Assembly (NCBI GenBank): GCA_029937535.1
Contig: JAPYPT010000009.1
Coordinates: 1-39,520 of the forward strand
Direction of reading: 5' to 3'
From: Alphaproteobacteria bacterium
GTDB taxonomy: Bacteria; Pseudomonadota; Alphaproteobacteria; GCA-2731375
DNA: 39,520 nt
The position numbers and the translations under genes were made by a program. The notes beneath the pieces are model-generated. The model searched no databases and was not told where the DNA came from. It worked only from the letters and a program-made list of their open reading frames with translations. Shown here in pieces: positions 25,523-34,127 of the stretch. How positions within the stretch are numbered: position 1 is the first letter of the stretch; each line of letters starts with the position of its first letter.

Positions 25523-26926
25523 CTACCGTCCTGCTTCAATCCCGAACTCGCTGACCTTGCGGTACAGGGTCGAGCGGCCGATGCCCAGTCGGCGGGCGAC
25601 CTCGGTCATCTGGCCTTGGTATTTTTCGATGGCCATGCGGATCATGTCGGCCTCCATGGCGTCCAGGGTACGCATTTCACCGCTGGCATCCAGGGCCGGT
25701 AGGCCGCCATTGCCGCCCGAGGCCGATACGGAGGCGGCCACGCCCATGCTCTGAGCGATCTGCGGGAAATCCGTCAAGGTCAATTCGTCGCCATCGCACA
25801 GCACCACGGCCCGGAATATGGCATTTTCCAACTGCCGCACGTTACCCGGCCAATCAAAACCCATGAGTAGTTCCAGCGCCTCATCGGACAGGCCGCGCAC
25901 GGCCTTGCCTTCGGTCGCCGCCAGCTTGGTAATGAAATGTTCCGACAATGGTTGGACATCACCGAGGCGTTCGCGCAGGGGCGGAATGTGGATGGGAAAG
26001 ACATTGAGGCGGTAAAACAAATCCTCGCGAAAGCGCCCGTCGTTGACCTGCTGCTGCAAATCCCGGTTGGTGGCCGAGATCAGACGGATATCGACCTTGA
26101 CCGGCTTGGAGGAACCGACCGGATCGACTTCGCTTTCCTGCAGGGCGCGCAGCAGTTTGACTTGCATGTCCTGACGTAGTTCGCCGATCTCGTCCAAGAA
26201 CAGGGTGCCGCCGTCGGCTTCCTGAAATTTCCCCGCGTGGCGTTCCGAGGCGCCGGTGAAGGCGCCTTTTTCGTGCCCGAACAACATGCTTTCGACCAGG
26301 TTCTCGGGAATGGCGCCGCAGTTAACGGCCACGAACGGTTTGCCGGCCCGTTCGGAAGAGCCCTGTACGGCGCGCGCGACCATCTCCTTGCCGACGCCGC
26401 TTTCCCCTTCGATCAGGATTGGAATTTTTGATGATGCGGCCCGGCGCGCCAGATCCAGGGCGCTGGCCATGACGCTGCTGCCGGTAATCAGATCGTCAAA
26501 CTGCATGCGCCCATCAACCTGGCGGCTGAGGCGGGATACCTGGCCCGAGAGGACATTCATCTTCAGCGCGTTTTCAATGGAGACCAGCAGCCGCTCGGGG
26601 CTGGCCGGCTTGGGGATGAAATCCGCCGCGCCGGCCTGCATAACCTTAACAATAACCTCAATACCGCTTTGCGCCGTCAGCACGATGGCCGGCAAATCGG
26701 GGCGCCGGGACTTGACCTGCTGCAAGACCTCGAAGCCATCCAGATCCGGCATCACCAGATCCAACAGCATCAAATCCACATCGTTGCTTTTATCCGATTG
26801 CATGAAGGCGATGGCGTCCTTGCCACCCGTGGCAATCTCAATTTCATAGCCATGGCGGCTGACCACGGCTTCCAACAGGCGTCTTTGGGTGGGATCATCA
26901 TCGACGATCAACACGGTTTGCGCCAT
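25523..26926 (-). CDS. Sigma-54-dependent response regulator, NtrC family
   Basis: A 467-residue activator of sigma-54 promoters. The receiver domain (1-120) has the acidic pair D10-D11, phosphoacceptor D56 (LLLDLVMPD), T84 and K106. The AAA+ domain has Walker A GESGVGKE (174-181), the sigma-54 contact loop GAFTGA (221-226), Walker B GGTLFLDEIGEL and the FYRLNVFPIHIPPLRER sensor region. The C-terminal Fis-type helix-turn-helix is MTEVARRLGIGRSTLYRKVSEFG. No partner histidine kinase gene lies next to it, so its signal is unknown. It reads away from pepF; the 92-base gap between them should contain both promoters. It ends about 80 bases upstream of the indolepyruvate oxidoreductase start. Confidence 0.93.
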   Translation of the reverse strand: MAQTVLIVDDDPTQRRLLEAVVSRHGYEIEIATGGKDAIAFMQSDKSNDVDLMLLDLVMPDLDGFEVLQQVKSRRPDLPAIVLTAQSGIEVIVKVMQAGAADFIPKPASPERLLVSIENALKMNVLSGQVSRLSRQVDGRMQFDDLITGSSVMASALDLARRAASSKIPILIEGESGVGKEMVARAVQGSSERAGKPFVAVNCGAIPENLVESMLFGHEKGAFTGASERHAGKFQEADGGTLFLDEIGELRQDMQVKLLRALQESEVDPVGSSKPVKVDIRLISATNRDLQQQVNDGRFREDLFYRLNVFPIHIPPLRERLGDVQPLSEHFITKLAATEGKAVRGLSDEALELLMGFDWPGNVRQLENAIFRAVVLCDGDELTLTDFPQIAQSMGVAASVSASGGNGGLPALDASGEMRTLDAMEADMIRMAIEKYQGQMTEVARRLGIGRSTLYRKVSEFGIEAGR

Positions 26927-27018
26927 TGCTCTTAATCCAGTCCCTCATTACTTATGATGGGGGTAGTCTAACGCCTGTGCCATTTCGGGACAAGCGGAGT
27001 TTGGGAAACAGGTGAGAT

Positions 27019-28788
27019 ATGGATCTTGGGAATTTGCCGCAATGGGACCTGGGCGATCTATACGGCGGTCCGGATGCGGCGGAACTGGCGGCTGATTTGG
27101 AGCGGGCGGACACCGCGGCCGATCGCTTCAATGAGGACTACAGCGGCAAGGTGGGGGCGCTTTCGGCGGGGGAACTGGCCCAGGCCATCACCCGGTATGA
27201 AGCGGACGAAGATTTTCTGGGCCGCATCGCCAGCTATGCCCAGCTTTACCATGCGGCACGGGTTTCGGACCGGGAGGTGGGCCGGTTTTACCAGATCACC
27301 GTGGAGCGGTTGAGCGCCATCACCACCAAGTTGATTTTTTTTACGTTGGAATTAAACCGAATCGAAGACCAAGCCCTGGCGGCCTTGTTGGCGGCGGACC
27401 AAAGTTTGAGCCGGTACGAACCCTGGCTGCGTGATGTCCGCGCCAGCCGCCCCCATCAATTGCCGGATGAGCAAGAACGCCTGCTGCATGAAAAACAGGT
27501 CACGGGACGGGCGGCCTGGGTGCGGCTGTTCGATGAAACCATGGCCGATATGCGCTTCCCTCTGGATGGCGAAGACCTGACGCTGGAGCAGACCTTGCAC
27601 CTGTTGCAAGAACCCGAAGGCGCCCAACGAAAGGCGGCGGCCAAGGCCCTTGGCGCGGGCTTCGATGAAAAGAAAGGCCTGTTCGCCCTGATCACCAACA
27701 CCTTGGCCAAGGATAAGGAGATCGAGGACAAGTGGCGCAACTTTGCCCGGCCCGACAGCGTGCGCCATCTCTCCAACTTTGTGGAGGACGAGGTGGTGGA
27801 TGCCCTGGCTGGCGCCGTGACGGCGGCCTATCCGCGCCTCTCGCATCGGTACTATGCCCTCAAGGCCCGCTGGTTTGGCGCGGATGCGCTGGATTATTGG
27901 GACCGCAATGCGCCCTTGCCCGATGACGATCAGCAGAGCATCACCTTTGAGGCGGCCCAGGACCAGGTGCTGGCGGCCTACCGCCGCTTCTCGCCGGTAC
28001 TGGCGGACGTGGGCCAGCGTTTTTTCGACAACGCCTGGATCGATGCGCCGGCCAGCCCCGGCAAGTCCTCGGGCGCCTTCGCCCATCCGACCGTGCCCTC
28101 GGCCCATCCCTATCTGTTGTTGAACTATCAGGGCCGGACCCGGGATGTGATGACCCTGGCCCATGAACTGGGACATGGGGTGCACCAGGTTCTGGCGGCG
28201 GGGCAAGGCGCCTTGATGGCGGACACGCCCCTGACCCTGGCCGAGACGGCCAGCGTGTTCGGCGAGCAGTTGACCTTCCGCGCCCTGTTGGATCAGGAAA
28301 CCGTGCCCGCGCGGCGCAAGGCCATGCTGGCGGGCAAGACAGAGGACATGCTGAATACCGTGGTCCGCCAGATCGCGGTCTATGAATTCGAACGGCGCTT
28401 GCATGACGAACGGCGCCAGGGCGAATTGTCGGTGGAACGGATTGGTGAAATCTGGATGGCGGTGCAACGGGAAAGTCTCGGCCCGGCGATCCGGCTGCAT
28501 GATGGATATGCCAATTTCTGGTGCTACATCCCCCATTTCATCCATTCGCCGTTCTACGTCTATGCTTATGCCTTTGGCGATTGCCTGGTGAATTCCCTTT
28601 ACGCCGTCTATCAGGACGCCGGGGAAGGTTTCGCTGAAAAATATCTCGATATGCTGCGGGCGGGCGGTACCTTGCGCCACCGGGAATTACTGGCGCCCTT
28701 TGGTCTGGACGCCACCGACCCACAGTTTTGGCAACAGGGTCTGGGCGTGATCGAAGGTTTCATCGATGAGTTGGAGGCGCTGTCCTGA
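27019..28788 (+). CDS. pepF: M3-family oligoendopeptidase F
   Basis: A 589-residue cytosolic zinc metallopeptidase that cuts oligopeptides. The zinc-binding motif HELGH is at about 382-386 (LAHELGHGVHQ), and the third ligand is the glutamate of LAETASVFGE about 25 residues later. The C-terminal half has the M3B substrate-binding segment HDGYANFWCYIPHFIHSPFYVYAYAFGD. Length and order fit the PepF/M3B family. ATG 27019 is preceded by AGGTGAG. The ABC1-type kinase gene starts 22 bases downstream, so the two are likely to be co-transcribed. Confidence 0.93.
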   Translation: MDLGNLPQWDLGDLYGGPDAAELAADLERADTAADRFNEDYSGKVGALSAGELAQAITRYEADEDFLGRIASYAQLYHAARVSDREVGRFYQITVERLSAITTKLIFFTLELNRIEDQALAALLAADQSLSRYEPWLRDVRASRPHQLPDEQERLLHEKQVTGRAAWVRLFDETMADMRFPLDGEDLTLEQTLHLLQEPEGAQRKAAAKALGAGFDEKKGLFALITNTLAKDKEIEDKWRNFARPDSVRHLSNFVEDEVVDALAGAVTAAYPRLSHRYYALKARWFGADALDYWDRNAPLPDDDQQSITFEAAQDQVLAAYRRFSPVLADVGQRFFDNAWIDAPASPGKSSGAFAHPTVPSAHPYLLLNYQGRTRDVMTLAHELGHGVHQVLAAGQGALMADTPLTLAETASVFGEQLTFRALLDQETVPARRKAMLAGKTEDMLNTVVRQIAVYEFERRLHDERRQGELSVERIGEIWMAVQRESLGPAIRLHDGYANFWCYIPHFIHSPFYVYAYAFGDCLVNSLYAVYQDAGEGFAEKYLDMLRAGGTLRHRELLAPFGLDATDPQFWQQGLGVIEGFIDELEALS

Positions 28789-28810
28789 AAATGGCAACAT
28801 TGGTAAGCCC

Positions 28811-30157
28811 ATGAGCGGGGACAAAGAGGCCGACAGCATCACGGGCCGGGTGCGCCGCTATGCCAAGGTGGGCACGGCGGTGGGCGGTCTGGCGGCGCGT
28901 CTGGCCGGAGATAAAGTCTTTGGCTTTGCCCTTGATAAGCCGGCCCATGCCAAGGATTTGAAGAACGCCCTGGGCGGCCTGAAGGGCCCGTTGATGAAAG
29001 TGGCGCAGATATTGGCCACCATTCCCGAGGCCTTGCCCCAGGAATATGTGCAGGAATTGATCCAGTTGCAGGCCAATGCGCCCGCCATGGGTTGGCTGTT
29101 CGTCAAGCGCCGCATGGCGGCGGAATTGGGTCCGGGCTGGCAGGAGAGGTTTGACAATTTCGAACATCAAGCCGCCGCCGCCGCCTCGTTGGGACAGGTT
29201 CACCGGGCCAGCCTTGATGGCCTGGATCTGGCCTGCAAATTGCAATACCCCGATATGAATTCGGCCGTGGAAGCCGATCTGGCGCAATTGAAACTGATCT
29301 TTTCCATCTACGGCCGCTATGACCGCACCATCGATACCTCCAACGTCCACAAGGAGATCAGCGAGCGCCTGCGCGAGGAACTGGATTATGCGCGCGAGGC
29401 CCGACACATGGCGCTGTTCACCGAGATCCTTAGGGCTGAGAAAAATATCCACGTCCCCGGCGTGCTGCCCGACCTTTCCACCCGGCGCCTGCTGACCATG
29501 AACTGGCTGGAGGGCGAGCCGTTGCTGAATTTCCGGGATGCGGACCAGGAAACCCGCAACACCATCGCGCTGAATATGTTCCGCACCTGGTATGTGCCGT
29601 TCTATGACGCCGGGGTTATCCATGGCGACCCGCATTTGGGTAATTATTCGATCCGCCCCGACCTGGATATCAACCTGCTGGATTTTGGCTGTGTGCGGGT
29701 GTTCGAGGCGAAGTTCGTGCAGGGCGTCATTGACCTCTATTGCGCGATTCGCGATGGCGATCAGGATTTGGCGGTGCATGCCTACGAAACCTGGGGCTTC
29801 ACCGATTTGAAAAAAGAAGTGATCGAGACCCTGAACCTCTGGGCCAACTTCGTTTACGGCCCATTGCTGGAAGACCGGACCCGGCGCATCCGCGAAGACG
29901 ACCAAGCGGGCGTCTATGGCCGGGATGTGGCCGAAAAAGTACACCGTGGCCTGCGCGACTTGGGCGGCATACGGCCGCCTCAGGAATTTGTTTTCATGGA
30001 TCGCGCCGCCATTGGACTGGGCGGTGTCTTCATGCATCTGAACGCGGACGTAAATTGGTACCGTCACTTCCACGAGCTGATCGACGGCTTCGATGCCGCC
30101 AAGATGCGCCGTAAACAGGCCCGTCTATTGAAAAAATTCGACCTCGACCTGCCCTGA
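28811..30157 (+). CDS. ABC1/UbiB-type atypical kinase-like protein
   Basis: A 448-residue member of the ABC1/AarF/UbiB protein-kinase-like family, which acts in quinone biosynthesis and lipid homeostasis. Visible marks: the N-terminal helix with KVAQ (63-66), where the family usually has KxGQ; the alanine-rich nucleotide loop AAAAASLGQVHRA (121-133); the ATP-site lysine K143 (ACKLQYP); EELDYAREARHM; the catalytic-loop equivalent HGDPHLGNY; and LDFG for the metal site. There is no C-terminal membrane anchor, unlike UbiB itself. The start was set at ATG 28811, after the pepF stop, not at an earlier in-frame start inside pepF. The exact role cannot be fixed; UbiB is not claimed. Confidence 0.85.
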   Translation: MSGDKEADSITGRVRRYAKVGTAVGGLAARLAGDKVFGFALDKPAHAKDLKNALGGLKGPLMKVAQILATIPEALPQEYVQELIQLQANAPAMGWLFVKRRMAAELGPGWQERFDNFEHQAAAAASLGQVHRASLDGLDLACKLQYPDMNSAVEADLAQLKLIFSIYGRYDRTIDTSNVHKEISERLREELDYAREARHMALFTEILRAEKNIHVPGVLPDLSTRRLLTMNWLEGEPLLNFRDADQETRNTIALNMFRTWYVPFYDAGVIHGDPHLGNYSIRPDLDINLLDFGCVRVFEAKFVQGVIDLYCAIRDGDQDLAVHAYETWGFTDLKKEVIETLNLWANFVYGPLLEDRTRRIREDDQAGVYGRDVAEKVHRGLRDLGGIRPPQEFVFMDRAAIGLGGVFMHLNADVNWYRHFHELIDGFDAAKMRRKQARLLKKFDLDLP

Positions 30158-30235
30158 TCAGGTTTCCGGTTCTCACCCCGGACGATAACCTCTTCATCAA
30201 TATACTGTCAGGTCCAAACTGATGCGTTGCTTGCG

Positions 30236-30259
30236 GCGACGGAATGGTTTATTCCGCGC
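30236..30259 (+). promoter_or_regulatory. Hairpin in the pnt leader
   Basis: GCG-(A)-CGGAAT (30236-30245) pairs with ATTCCG-CGC (30251-30259) around the loop GGTTT, giving nine pairs with one bulged A. It lies about 42 bases before the pntAA start. There is no T run, so it is not an obvious terminator for the upstream kinase gene; a leader element or operator is possible. Confidence 0.35.
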
Positions 30260-30301
30260 ATTCCCCTTGGCCTTTAGATACCCCCTGTCAGGATTACATA
30301 G

Positions 30302-31456
30302 ATGAAGATTGCCGTATTGAAAGAGCGGCGGGCTGACGAGCGGCGGGTGGCGGCAACGCCCGAGACCGTCAAGAAATTCGTCGGTCTTGGTGTCGAGGTT
30401 GCCGTCGAGTCCGGCGCCGGGGCCGCGGCTCATTATTCGGACGACGATTTTCAAGGGGCCGGCGCCTCGATCGCCGCCGATCCGGCCGCCACCCTGGCTG
30501 GCGCCGACCTGATCCTGAAGGTCCGCCGGCCGATCATGGAAGATGAAAACGGCGACAACGAACTGACCCGGATGCGATCGGGCCAGGCCTTGATCGCCAT
30601 GTTGAACCCGTTAATCCGCCGCTCTGATTGTGATGCCTACGCCGCGGCCGGGATTGATGCCTACGCCATGGAATTGATGCCCCGCATCAGCCGGGCGCAG
30701 GGCATGGATGTGCTGTCCTCTCAGGCCAACCTGGCCGGCTACAAAGCCATATTGGATGCGACGGAAGAATTCGGCCGGGCTCTGCCGATGATGATGACGG
30801 CGGCGGGCACCATCGCACCGGCGAAGATATTTGTCATGGGCGCCGGCGTCGCCGGGTTACAGGCTATCGCGACCGCGCGCCGCCTCGGCGCCGTGGTTTC
30901 GGGCACCGATGTCCGCCCGGTCGCCAAGGAGCAGGTGGAAAGTCTGGGCGCCAGTTATGTCATGGTCGAGGATGCGGAAAGCGCCCAGGCCGAGACGGAG
31001 GCCGGCTACGCCAAGGAAATGAGCGAGGACTATCAAAAAAAGCAGGCGGCCCTGATCGCCGAGACCGTCGCCAAGCAGGACATTGTGATTTGCACCGCCC
31101 TTATCCCGGGCCGCGCCGCGCCGATCCTGCTGGATGAGGCCATGGTGGCCTCCATGAAGCCCGGCTCGGTGATTGTTGATCTGGCGGTGGAGAATGGCGG
31201 CAACTGCGCCTTGTCCGAGATGGGCAAGGTGGTCGACGTCAACGGCGTCAAGATTATCGGCCATGCCAATTTTCCGTCCCGGCTGGCGGTGGATGCTTCC
31301 AATTTGTATGCCCGCAACCTGTTCAATTTTCTCTCCCCCCATATTGATGGCGAGAACGGCACGCTGTCGTTCGATTTCGAGGATGAGACCGTTTCCGGCG
31401 TTTGCCTGACCAGGGGCGGCGCGGTGATCCACCCCATGTTGACGGCAAAATGTTGA
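30302..31456 (+). CDS. pntAA: NAD(P) transhydrogenase alpha subunit, part 1
   Basis: This is the soluble NAD(H)-binding domain I (384 residues) of the proton-translocating transhydrogenase, which makes NADPH from NADH at the expense of the proton gradient. Domain marks are ERRADERRVAATPETVKK near the N-terminus, the RQD-loop region around LMPRISRAQGMDVLSSQAN, and the dinucleotide fold VMGAGVAGLQAIATARRLGA with VVSGTDVRP. As in Rhodospirillum rubrum, domain I is encoded on its own. The last codons lie inside a 14-base tandem duplication that creates the present stop. Confidence 0.96.
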   Translation: MKIAVLKERRADERRVAATPETVKKFVGLGVEVAVESGAGAAAHYSDDDFQGAGASIAADPAATLAGADLILKVRRPIMEDENGDNELTRMRSGQALIAMLNPLIRRSDCDAYAAAGIDAYAMELMPRISRAQGMDVLSSQANLAGYKAILDATEEFGRALPMMMTAAGTIAPAKIFVMGAGVAGLQAIATARRLGAVVSGTDVRPVAKEQVESLGASYVMVEDAESAQAETEAGYAKEMSEDYQKKQAALIAETVAKQDIVICTALIPGRAAPILLDEAMVASMKPGSVIVDLAVENGGNCALSEMGKVVDVNGVKIIGHANFPSRLAVDASNLYARNLFNFLSPHIDGENGTLSFDFEDETVSGVCLTRGGAVIHPMLTAKC

Positions 31457-31463
31457 CGGCAAA
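31436..31463 (+). repeat. 14-bp tandem duplication across the pntAA stop codon
   Basis: ATGTTGACGGCAAA occurs twice in a row (31436-31449 and 31450-31463). The TGA stop of pntAA (31454-31456) lies in the second copy. With only one copy the protein would end MLTANC instead of MLTAKC, and the distance to pntAB would be 14 bases shorter. Confidence 0.85.
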
Positions 31464-31490
31464 TTGTTGAGCGCGAAGGAGTAACCGCCA

Positions 31491-31790
31491 ATGGATGTGG
31501 CGAATAGCATCGATCCATTCATCTATCGCCTGGCGATTTTCGTTCTGGCGATTTTTGTCGGCTACTATGTGGTCTGGTCCGTTACGGCGGCCCTGCATAC
31601 GCCGCTGATGAGCGTCACCAACGCCATCTCGTCCGTCATCATCGTCGGCGCGTTGATCGCCGCGGGACCGGTTGATATGTCCTTTTCCAAGATTCTTGGC
31701 ATCGTCGCCATCGGGCTGGCGGCGGTGAATATATTCGGCGGCTTCCTGGTGACCCAGCGCATGCTGGCCATGTACAAGAAAAAGCAGTAG
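31491..31790 (+). CDS. pntAB: NAD(P) transhydrogenase alpha subunit, part 2
   Basis: A 99-residue membrane protein that supplies the first helices of the proton channel (domain II). It has three to four hydrophobic segments: LAIFVLAIFVGYYVVWSV, the SVIIVGALIAAG stretch after TPLMSVTNAISS (a family signature), and ILGIVAIGLAAVNIFGGFLV followed by TQRMLAMYKKK, the conserved C-terminal end. A strong AAGGAG lies upstream. The gene stands between pntAA and pntB, with an 11-base gap to pntB. Confidence 0.96.
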   Translation: MDVANSIDPFIYRLAIFVLAIFVGYYVVWSVTAALHTPLMSVTNAISSVIIVGALIAAGPVDMSFSKILGIVAIGLAAVNIFGGFLVTQRMLAMYKKKQ

Positions 31791-31801
31791 GGGCCTAAAT
31801 T

Positions 31802-33184
31802 ATGTCGGCAAATCTGACGGCCCTGGCCTATTTGATCGCTTCGGTTTTGTTCATCATGGCCTTGCGCGGCCTGTCATCGCCCGAATCCTCTCGCAGCGGC
31901 AACGTCTACGGCATGATCGGGATGGCCATCGCCTTGGTCACCACGGTGATCAATCCCAACGTCGTCTCCTACGAATGGATTCTCGGTGCATTGGTTGTCG
32001 GCGGCGCCATCGGCACGCTTATCGCCCGGCGCATCGCCATGACCGATATGCCGCAGCTGGTGGCCGCGTTTCATAGCCTGGTGGGCCTGGCTGCCGTGTT
32101 GGTGGCCGCCGCCGCCTTTTATAACCCGGCCGCCTATGGCATTGCCGGCGCGGATGGTTTGCTCAAGCTGGCCAGCCGTATCGAAATGGGCATCGGCGTG
32201 GTGATCGGCGCCGTGACATTTTCGGGCTCCATCATCGCCTTTGGAAAATTACAGGGCGTGGTCACCGGCAACCCCATCACCTTTACCGGACAGCATGCCC
32301 TGAACGCGGCCTTGGGCGCGGTGATCGTGCTGCTCGTCGTTTTATTCGCTATCGGCCCCGACCCGCAATGGTTCTGGGCCATGACCGCGATAGCGTTCAT
32401 TTTGGGGTTTTTGTTGATTATCCCCATTGGCGGGGCGGATATGCCGGTCATCGTCTCCATGCTGAACAGCTATTCCGGCTGGGCCGCGGCCGGTATCGGT
32501 TTCACGCTGGAGAATACCGCCCTGATCATCACCGGCGCCCTCGTGGGGTCGTCCGGCGCCATTCTGTCCTACATCATGTGCAAGGCCATGAACCGCTCTT
32601 TCATCTCGGTCCTGTTGGGCGGCTTCGGCGGCGATACCGCCGTCTCGGCCACCCGCAGCGACAAGCCGGTGAAAGCCGGCAGCGCCGAAGATGCGGCCTT
32701 CATCATGAAAAACGCCTCTTCCGTGATTATCGTGCCCGGCTATGGCATGGCGGTGGCCCAGGCCCAGCATTCGGTTCGCGAAATGGGCGATATGCTGAAG
32801 GGGCATGGCGTCAAGGTAACCTACGCCATCCACCCCGTGGCGGGCCGCATGCCCGGCCACATGAATGTGCTGCTGGCGGAGGCCAACGTTTCCTATGACG
32901 AGGTTTTCGAGTTGGATGAAATAAATTCCGATTTTTCCAACACCGACGTGGCCTTCGTCATTGGCGCCAACGATGTCACCAACCCCGCCGCCCACGAACC
33001 AAATTCCCCCATCGCCGGCATGCCCATTCTGGATGTGGAACGGGCGCGAACCTGCCTGTTCGTCAAGCGCAGCCTGTCGCCCGGCTACGCCGGCATCGAC
33101 AACGAATTGTTCTACGCCGACAACACCATGATGCTGTTCGCCGATGCAAAAAAAATGGTCGAGGATATCGTCAAGGCGCTATAG
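31802..33184 (+). CDS. pntB: NAD(P) transhydrogenase beta subunit
   Basis: A 460-residue protein with the remaining domain II helices (about 1-280) and the NADP(H)-binding domain III. Domain III begins after the conserved SFISVLLGGFG segment and contains the nucleotide fold PGYGMAVAQAQHSVREMGDM, then HPVAGRMPGHMNVLLAEANV, ELDEINSDF, VIGANDVTNPAA and VKRSLSPGYAGIDNELFY, all typical of PntB. It completes the three-gene set for proton-coupled NADPH production. Confidence 0.97.
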   Translation: MSANLTALAYLIASVLFIMALRGLSSPESSRSGNVYGMIGMAIALVTTVINPNVVSYEWILGALVVGGAIGTLIARRIAMTDMPQLVAAFHSLVGLAAVLVAAAAFYNPAAYGIAGADGLLKLASRIEMGIGVVIGAVTFSGSIIAFGKLQGVVTGNPITFTGQHALNAALGAVIVLLVVLFAIGPDPQWFWAMTAIAFILGFLLIIPIGGADMPVIVSMLNSYSGWAAAGIGFTLENTALIITGALVGSSGAILSYIMCKAMNRSFISVLLGGFGGDTAVSATRSDKPVKAGSAEDAAFIMKNASSVIIVPGYGMAVAQAQHSVREMGDMLKGHGVKVTYAIHPVAGRMPGHMNVLLAEANVSYDEVFELDEINSDFSNTDVAFVIGANDVTNPAAHEPNSPIAGMPILDVERARTCLFVKRSLSPGYAGIDNELFYADNTMMLFADAKKMVEDIVKAL

Positions 33185-33193
33185 GCTCGGGGC

Positions 33194-33847
33194 ATGCTTC
33201 GATTTCCAAAATATATCTGTCTCGTATTGCTGCTCCTCCTCCCCGTGGGGAGCGCGGCGGCGGCCGAGTTGAAGGATTTCGAATTCGCCAAGACCCTGCT
33301 GGCCGAGGGTGAATGGGCGGCGGCGATGAATTTCTTCGGCCTGGCCATCAGCGACGGCGGGTTGACAAGGAAGCAGTTGGCGGTGGCCCACCATCTTCGC
33401 GGTGTCAGCCGTGCCAAATTCAACAAACACCGTCTGGCCCTGCGCGACTACAAAAAGGCGACCGCGTTGGACCGCGGTTATGTTGCCGCCTGGTGGTCCA
33501 TTTGCAACCATCATATAGCCGTCACCGCCCAGCTGGACGAGGCGCTGGCGGCCTGCAACCGTGCCCTCAGCCTAGATTCAAATCATGCCCCCAGCTATGC
33601 CCTGCGGGCCGAGGTAATGCACGGCAAAGGCAGGACGAATAGCGCGGAGGCGGATTTTGCCGAGGCCATTCGGCTGGATCCGAAAAATTGGAGCGTCTAT
33701 TTCAAATTCGGCCTGTTCTATCACGACACCGAGCAGCCCGCGGAGGCCAAGAAAAACTTCGCCACCGCCTACAAACTCGCGCCCGCCCATGCCCGGCGTC
33801 AAATGGCGGCGGTGCCGGTCTTTCAAGGATACGGTGTTTCCCAATAG
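33194..33847 (+). CDS. Secreted TPR-repeat protein
   Basis: A 217-residue protein with a clear signal peptide (basic MLRFPKY, hydrophobic ICLVLLLLLPVGS, cleavage near AAA-AE at about 22-24). It is followed by roughly four tetratricopeptide-like repeats between residues 25 and 205, recognisable by recurring alanines and by the closing segments DYKKATALDRGY, ACNRALSLDSNH, DFAEAIRLDPKN and NFATAYKLAPAH. TPR proteins serve as periplasmic scaffolds, but the partner here is not visible. The start lies nine bases after the pntB stop, so it may be read from the pnt transcript, although a metabolic link is not evident. Confidence 0.8.
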   Translation: MLRFPKYICLVLLLLLPVGSAAAAELKDFEFAKTLLAEGEWAAAMNFFGLAISDGGLTRKQLAVAHHLRGVSRAKFNKHRLALRDYKKATALDRGYVAAWWSICNHHIAVTAQLDEALAACNRALSLDSNHAPSYALRAEVMHGKGRTNSAEADFAEAIRLDPKNWSVYFKFGLFYHDTEQPAEAKKNFATAYKLAPAHARRQMAAVPVFQGYGVSQ

Positions 33848-33860
33848 GGCCCGCCGCCCT

Positions 33861-34127
33861 TTACCGTCGGGGGAAACGGGCCCCTGGCGTGGGGCTTGCG
33901 TCTTCTTGTTGGGCGCGTTCCAGATTGCGGCGGCGGACCACGTTGGAAAATATCAATTGGTCTTCTCCGGTCCGCAATGAGAGGTAATCCGAGAGGGCCT
34001 CGCGCACGATCACGCTGACGGGGAGGTCCCGGGTTTCCGCAATGGCCTTAAGACGGAACAGAGTCTCCGGCTCGACCATCGTGATAAGCCGTTCTGTCGT
34101 CTTTGGCTGTGGCCCGCGTTTTCCCAT
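33861..34127 (-). CDS. Ribbon-helix-helix (CopG/Arc-type) DNA-binding protein
   Basis: An 88-residue protein. Residues 12-50 (ERLITMVEPETLFRLKAIAE, then TRDLPVSVIVREALSDYL) fit the strand-helix-helix pattern of the CopG/Arc/MetJ class: a short beta strand that inserts in the DNA groove, followed by two amphipathic helices. The head (MGKRGPQPKT) is basic and the tail is rich in Arg, Pro and Ala. No toxin gene stands next to it in the same direction, so it looks like an orphan regulator rather than an antitoxin of a visible pair. It converges with the TPR gene (13 bases between stops). A likely auto-operator lies directly upstream. Confidence 0.75.
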   Translation of the reverse strand: MGKRGPQPKTTERLITMVEPETLFRLKAIAETRDLPVSVIVREALSDYLSLRTGEDQLIFSNVVRRRNLERAQQEDASPTPGARFPRR

